NCBI GenBank assembly: GCA_031279175.1
Contig: JAITJA010000075.1
Span: 1-15,831 of the forward strand
Source of the DNA: Odoribacteraceae bacterium
GTDB taxonomy: Bacteria; Bacteroidota; Bacteroidia; Bacteroidales; Marinifilaceae
Reading direction: 5' to 3'
Length of the DNA: 15,831 nucleotides
Shown here: in pieces, positions 12,585 through 15,831 of the stretch
How the letters are laid out: each line of letters opens with the position of its first letter
Numbering within the stretch: the stretch's first letter is position 1
The notes under the pieces: generated by a model
Database searches by the model: none
Told to the model about the DNA's origin: nothing
What the model saw: the letters and a program-made list of their open reading frames with translations, nothing else
Position numbers and translations under genes: made by a program

Positions 12585-15215
12585 ATGGTACTTGCAGATC
12601 TAAAAACAGGAGAAGAGGCGGTGATCGTGAAAGTGAAAGGATACGGGGCTTTCCGCAAGCGACTCAACGAAATGGGATTCATCCGGGGGAAAGTCGTCAA
12701 GGCAATTAAGAACGCGCCGCTACGAGATCCCATCGAATACGCGATCATGGGCTACGAGGTGTCGTTGCGGCGGCAGGAGGCGGCTTTCGTCGAGATCGTC
12801 TCGTTACAAGAGGCTGCCGGGGTAGTGGGCATTCGCGGGGAATTGCAGGAGGTCGTCGAGGTCTTTGCCGGGCAGTGGAAGGTTCGCGACAAGAATATCC
12901 ACGTGGCCCTCGTCGGCAACCCGAACGCGGGAAAGACCACGCTCTTTAATTACGCGAGCGGCGCGTCCGAGCGCGTGGGGAACTACGGTGGCGTGACGGT
13001 CGAGGCGAAAGAGGCCCGCGTGCGCTTTGGCGGCTATCGTTTTACTATCGTCGACTTGCCGGGCACGTACTCCCTGTCAGCCTACTCCAGCGAGGAGCGC
13101 TTCGTTCGCGAGTATATCGCGAGCCGCGCCCCGGACGTGGTCGTCAACGTCGTGGACGCGTCGAACCTCGAACGCAACCTCTACCTGTCGACCCAGTTGA
13201 TCGACATGGACGTCAGGACCGTGATCGCCCTGAACATGTTCGACGAGATGGAGCGTTCCGGCGCCGAGTTCGATTACCGCGCGATGGGAAAGATGATCGG
13301 GATGCCGATCGTGCCGACCGTGGCGGCGAGGGGAAAGGGAATTAAAGAGCTGCTACAAGAGATCATCGAGGTGCACGAGGGAAGGAGCGAGTACACGCGG
13401 CACGTGCATGTACACTACGGCAACGACGTGGAAGAGGGCATCGCGGCCATCCGCGCGAACCTCGAGCGCGAGCAAGACCTTGTCGCCGGCATCTCCCCAC
13501 GTTTCCTCGCGCTGAAGCTCCTCGAGAAGGACGCGGAGGCCCTACGGCTCGTCGATCGCGGGGGCAGCGAACGCCTGCGCGAGGTCTGCCGGGAGCAAGC
13601 CGAACGCCTCGAGGCCCTCCACGACGAACCCGTGGAGGCTACGCTCACCGACGCGCGGTACGGATTCATCTCCGGCGCGCTAAAAGAGACCTACCGGGAG
13701 CCAAAGGGCAACCGCAACGGCAGAAGCCTCTATATCGACTCTTTGCTCACGCACAGGTTTCTCGGGATCCCGCTCTTCCTCTTCTTCCTCGCCGTCACTT
13801 TCTGTGCCACCTTTATTCTCGGGAAGTTCCCGATGGATTGGATTGACGACAAGGTCTCGCTACTCGGCGCGTTCGTCAAGTCCGTCATGCAGGAAGGCCC
13901 CCTCGAAAGCCTACTCGTCGACGGCATCATCCGCGGCGTGGGCAGCGTCATCATTTTCCTCCCGAACATTCTCATCCTGTTCTTCTTTATCTCATTCATG
14001 GAAGATACCGGGTACATGGCCCGCGCCGTTTTTATCATGGACAAGCTCATGCACAAGATCGGACTACACGGCAAAAGCTTCATCCCGCTCGTCATGGGAT
14101 TTGGCTGCAACGTGCCGGCGATCATGGCCACGCGCGTACTGGAAAACCGCGGCGACCGCCTGCTCACGATCCTCATCAACCCATTCATGTCCTGCAACGC
14201 GCGACTACCCGTCTACACCCTCCTCGCCCCGGCTTTCTTCCCCGGCTACCCGGCACTGGTACTCCTCGGAGTGTACGTCACGGGAATACTCGTGGCCATC
14301 GTCTTCGGGAAAATATTCAAGAAACTACTCTTCAACAAGCAGGAAGCGCCGTTCGTCATGGAACTACCGCCTTACCGGATGCCCACCGCCCGTTCTACCG
14401 TGCTACACATGTGGCACAAGAGCAAGCAATACCTTAAAAAAATGGGCGGGCTCGTCATGCTCGTCACCATACTCATCTGGGCGCTCGGCTATTTCCCCGT
14501 CGACAAGGAACGGGAAGAACGGCACGAGCGCGCGATAAACGAGATCGCGCGACAAGAAGAGATCAACGCGCCACGTCGAGAGGCCGCCATCCTCGCCCTG
14601 CAACGCGAACGACAGCTCGCCTCCCGCCTCGACATCCCACTCCCGCCGGACGCGCGAACGATCTGGGACGCGCGGGAATTTGACCGCCTCGTCGCGCTCG
14701 GTTACTTCCCGGTAGATAGCGCGAGCGCCGCGAGGCGCGAACGGGAACGGGACGCGATCGACCGACAAGCCCTCTCGCTCGAGAACGCGCTGCTCGCCCT
14801 GCAACACGAGCACGCCATCGAACGACAGGCAAACTCTTACCTCGCGCGCGTCGGAAAGAGCATGGCCCCCGCGTGGGACCCGCTCGGCTTCGACTGGCGC
14901 GCCGGGGTCAGCCTGCTGGCTGGATGGGCGGCAAAGGAGGTCGTGATAAGCACCATGTCCGTCCTATACCTCGGCGAGGAAGTCGACGAGGGCAACAACA
15001 AGAAGCTCGGCGACAGGCTCCATGCCACCTACACCCCGCGTTTCGCCATCCTCTTCATGCTATTCGTCCTCCTTTACTCGCCTTGTTTCACGGCAATCCT
15101 GGCAATATGCAAGGAGGCAAACTGGAAATGGGGCGCCTTCGTGATGGGATACACAACGGCACTCGCCTGGGGAGCGTGTTACCTCCTGAAAACAATACTC
15201 GATTGGATTTCATGA
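12585..15215 (+). CDS. feoB: Fused FeoA-FeoB ferrous iron transporter
   Basis: This is the inner-membrane Fe(II) importer with its FeoA partner fused at the N-terminus, as is common in Bacteroidetes. I start at the ATG at 12585 (MVLADLKTGEEAVIV), giving 876 residues; the open frame extends upstream to 12402 but crosses the promoter. FeoA/SH3-like domain: about 1-75. G-protein domain: about 104-265, with G1 GNPNAGKTT (111-119), Thr138 of G2, G3 DLPG (157-160), G4 NMFD (217-220) and G5 near AARG (247-250). The membrane domain starts near 392, with gate motifs GFGCNVPAIMATR (505-517) and PFMSCNARLPVY (533-544). The loop at 633-750 is enlarged by a diverged internal duplication around ALGYFPVD, so the protein is longer than typical FeoAB. 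Its TGA overlaps the next ATG in ATGA. Confidence 0.96.
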   Translation: MVLADLKTGEEAVIVKVKGYGAFRKRLNEMGFIRGKVVKAIKNAPLRDPIEYAIMGYEVSLRRQEAAFVEIVSLQEAAGVVGIRGELQEVVEVFAGQWKVRDKNIHVALVGNPNAGKTTLFNYASGASERVGNYGGVTVEAKEARVRFGGYRFTIVDLPGTYSLSAYSSEERFVREYIASRAPDVVVNVVDASNLERNLYLSTQLIDMDVRTVIALNMFDEMERSGAEFDYRAMGKMIGMPIVPTVAARGKGIKELLQEIIEVHEGRSEYTRHVHVHYGNDVEEGIAAIRANLEREQDLVAGISPRFLALKLLEKDAEALRLVDRGGSERLREVCREQAERLEALHDEPVEATLTDARYGFISGALKETYREPKGNRNGRSLYIDSLLTHRFLGIPLFLFFLAVTFCATFILGKFPMDWIDDKVSLLGAFVKSVMQEGPLESLLVDGIIRGVGSVIIFLPNILILFFFISFMEDTGYMARAVFIMDKLMHKIGLHGKSFIPLVMGFGCNVPAIMATRVLENRGDRLLTILINPFMSCNARLPVYTLLAPAFFPGYPALVLLGVYVTGILVAIVFGKIFKKLLFNKQEAPFVMELPPYRMPTARSTVLHMWHKSKQYLKKMGGLVMLVTILIWALGYFPVDKEREERHERAINEIARQEEINAPRREAAILALQRERQLASRLDIPLPPDARTIWDAREFDRLVALGYFPVDSASAARRERERDAIDRQALSLENALLALQHEHAIERQANSYLARVGKSMAPAWDPLGFDWRAGVSLLAGWAAKEVVISTMSVLYLGEEVDEGNNKKLGDRLHATYTPRFAILFMLFVLLYSPCFTAILAICKEANWKWGAFVMGYTTALAWGACYLLKTILDWIS
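14481..14819 (+). repeat. Diverged internal duplication within feoAB
   Basis: Residues 633-678 and 704-745 both begin ALGYFPVD, continue with an Arg/Glu-rich helix and end in AILALQRE or ALLALQHE. The copies start at 14481 and 14694, an offset of 71 codons. The DNA has diverged well beyond the protein, so the duplication is old. It lies in the hydrophilic loop between two membrane helices. Confidence 0.7.
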
Positions 15216-15373
15216 CGCCAACGGGAGAGATCGACTACCAGATGCTTGTCACCTGCATGGTCGTGGCTCTCGCGCTTTTCCTGCTGGCGCGACGGGCCTA
15301 CCGCCTCGCGCGCGGACGTTGCAACGGCTGTCACGGCTGCGGGAACGCGAGGAAGAAAAAGCATCGCCCCTGA
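15212..15373 (+). CDS. FeoB-associated Cys-rich membrane protein
   Basis: This small protein of 53 residues belongs to the FeoB-associated Cys-rich family (FeoC-like position) often found right after feoB in Bacteroidetes and Firmicutes. Its role in Fe(II) uptake is not settled. One membrane helix is visible at about 11-26 (MLVTCMVVALALFLLA), followed by a basic stretch and the motif CNGCHGC (37-43), then a Lys/Arg-rich tail. The Cys spacing, C-x2-C-x2-C, could bind a metal. Its ATG at 15212 overlaps the feoAB stop codon in ATGA, which implies translational coupling. It is the last gene of the operon; a GC-rich hairpin follows 25 bases later. Confidence 0.85.
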   Translation: MTPTGEIDYQMLVTCMVVALALFLLARRAYRLARGRCNGCHGCGNARKKKHRP

Positions 15374-15397
15374 GCACCCCCTTTATTACACGAGATC

Positions 15398-15417
15398 ACC
15401 CCGGGATTTACCGGGGT
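15398..15417 (+). terminator. GC-rich hairpin after the feo operon
   Basis: ACCCCGG (15398-15404) and CCGGGGT (15411-15417) form a perfect 7-bp stem with a 6-base loop, 25 bases after the last feo-operon stop codon. No U-tract follows, so termination may be weak or need Rho. The position is right, but the hairpin could also belong to the GC-rich repeat island beyond. Confidence 0.4.
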
Positions 15418-15473
15418 CGCGGGCCTCTCCCCCCCCCGCGTTCACCCCGGGGGGCTACTTTCCCCGCCAACTT

Positions 15474-15831
15474 GACAGGAAAGTGTCACTACACGAGTGA
15501 CGTCTCCCTGCCGGCTGGCGGGGAAGTAGTACCTGACGACCTCCCCCGCTCCCGGGGAAGGTCCCGGGTGACGCCTGACGCCTGGCCCCGGGCCCGGGGA
15601 GGGGTTTCTGGAACTCCCGGAAGATTCCTTGACGCGGGGAGAGTGTCCCCTTGACGGGACACTTTCCCCGGGCCGCGCGGGAAAGGGTCCCGCGGGGGGG
15701 AAAGTCTCCCCAGACCGTGGGGAAGGTTTCCCCCTCGCGGGAAAGCCTCCCTGGGCCGTGGGGAAGGTTTCCCCCCCGCGGGACGTTTTCCCTGGAGCGC
15801 GTGGGAAAGTGTCCCCCGTTGGGACATCGCG
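15474..15831. repeat. GC-rich island of palindromic repeats with 41-bp period (continues past window end)
   Basis: Three consecutive 41-base units are clear at 15698-15738, 15739-15779 and 15780-15820. The first two are nearly identical, and the third is diverged. Each unit holds two half-units of the form GGGAAAG-NN-TCCC, a dyad that ranges from near-perfect to degenerate. The perfect dyad GGGGAAGGTTTCCCC recurs at 15719-15733 and 15760-15774, exactly 41 apart. GGGACACTTTCCC (15656-15668) is the exact reverse complement of GGGAAAGTGTCCC (15803-15815), and GGAAAGTGTC is also at 15478-15487. Units before 15698 are more degenerate. Open frames here are low-complexity Pro/Arg/Gly runs and are not credible genes. 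I see no promoter or RNA gene. Confidence 0.75.

Noticed and set aside
15489..15827. Minus-strand open frame rich in Pro, Arg and Gly
   Set aside because: It lies inside the GC-rich repeat island, is low complexity throughout, and matches no family; an open frame here is expected from GC content.

Overview
The window comes from a Bacteroidota genome, most likely order Bacteroidales. The signs are a SusC/RagA receptor with an N-terminal STN domain in an ECF sigma/FecR/SusC cassette, a fused FeoA-FeoB transporter, a three-gene frdCAB/sdhCAB operon with a one-piece diheme cytochrome b subunit, almost no Shine-Dalgarno sites, and TAnnTTTG-type -7 boxes before several genes. The sequence is GC-rich and full of CGCG for that order. 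An Odoribacteraceae-like or other higher-GC lineage is my guess and is not proven.

Layout. (1) Positions 1-4112, minus strand: ECF sigma factor, FecR-type anti-sigma factor, then a SusC/RagA receptor whose C-terminus lies beyond the window. This is a complete cell-surface signalling cassette; its substrate is unknown. (2) 4150-4529, minus: an HU-family DNA-binding protein with its own promoter and terminator. (3) 4723-6288, minus: a COG2509-type FAD-dependent dehydrogenase. (4) 6268-7089: an 822-base stretch without an intact gene. It holds a relic of a BspA-type leucine-rich-repeat gene and a 17-copy, 21-bp tandem array. (5) 7090-7980, minus: a YbfF-like alpha/beta hydrolase with an in-frame 12-bp repeat expansion. 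(6) 8033-11582, minus: the succinate dehydrogenase/fumarate reductase operon (cytochrome b, flavoprotein, iron-sulfur subunit) with a clear promoter and a strong terminator. (7) 11658-12428, minus: an unrecognised 256-residue protein, divergent from (8) 12585-15373, plus: feoAB and a small Cys-rich FeoB-associated membrane protein with an ATGA overlap. (9) 15374-15831: a GC-rich non-coding stretch of palindromic repeats with a 41-bp period running off the window end.

Most genes are core metabolism or standard accessory systems: iron uptake, anaerobic respiration, a nucleoid protein and nutrient-receptor signalling. The unusual layer is repeat expansion: a 21-bp array, two 12-bp expansions inside the hydrolase, a diverged internal duplication in a FeoB loop, and the 41-bp palindromic array. 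An 11-bp inverted repeat between the divergent unknown gene and feoAB looks like an operator. I found no evidence of a new defence or mobile system; the best leads for something undescribed are the repeats, that operator and the unknown gene.
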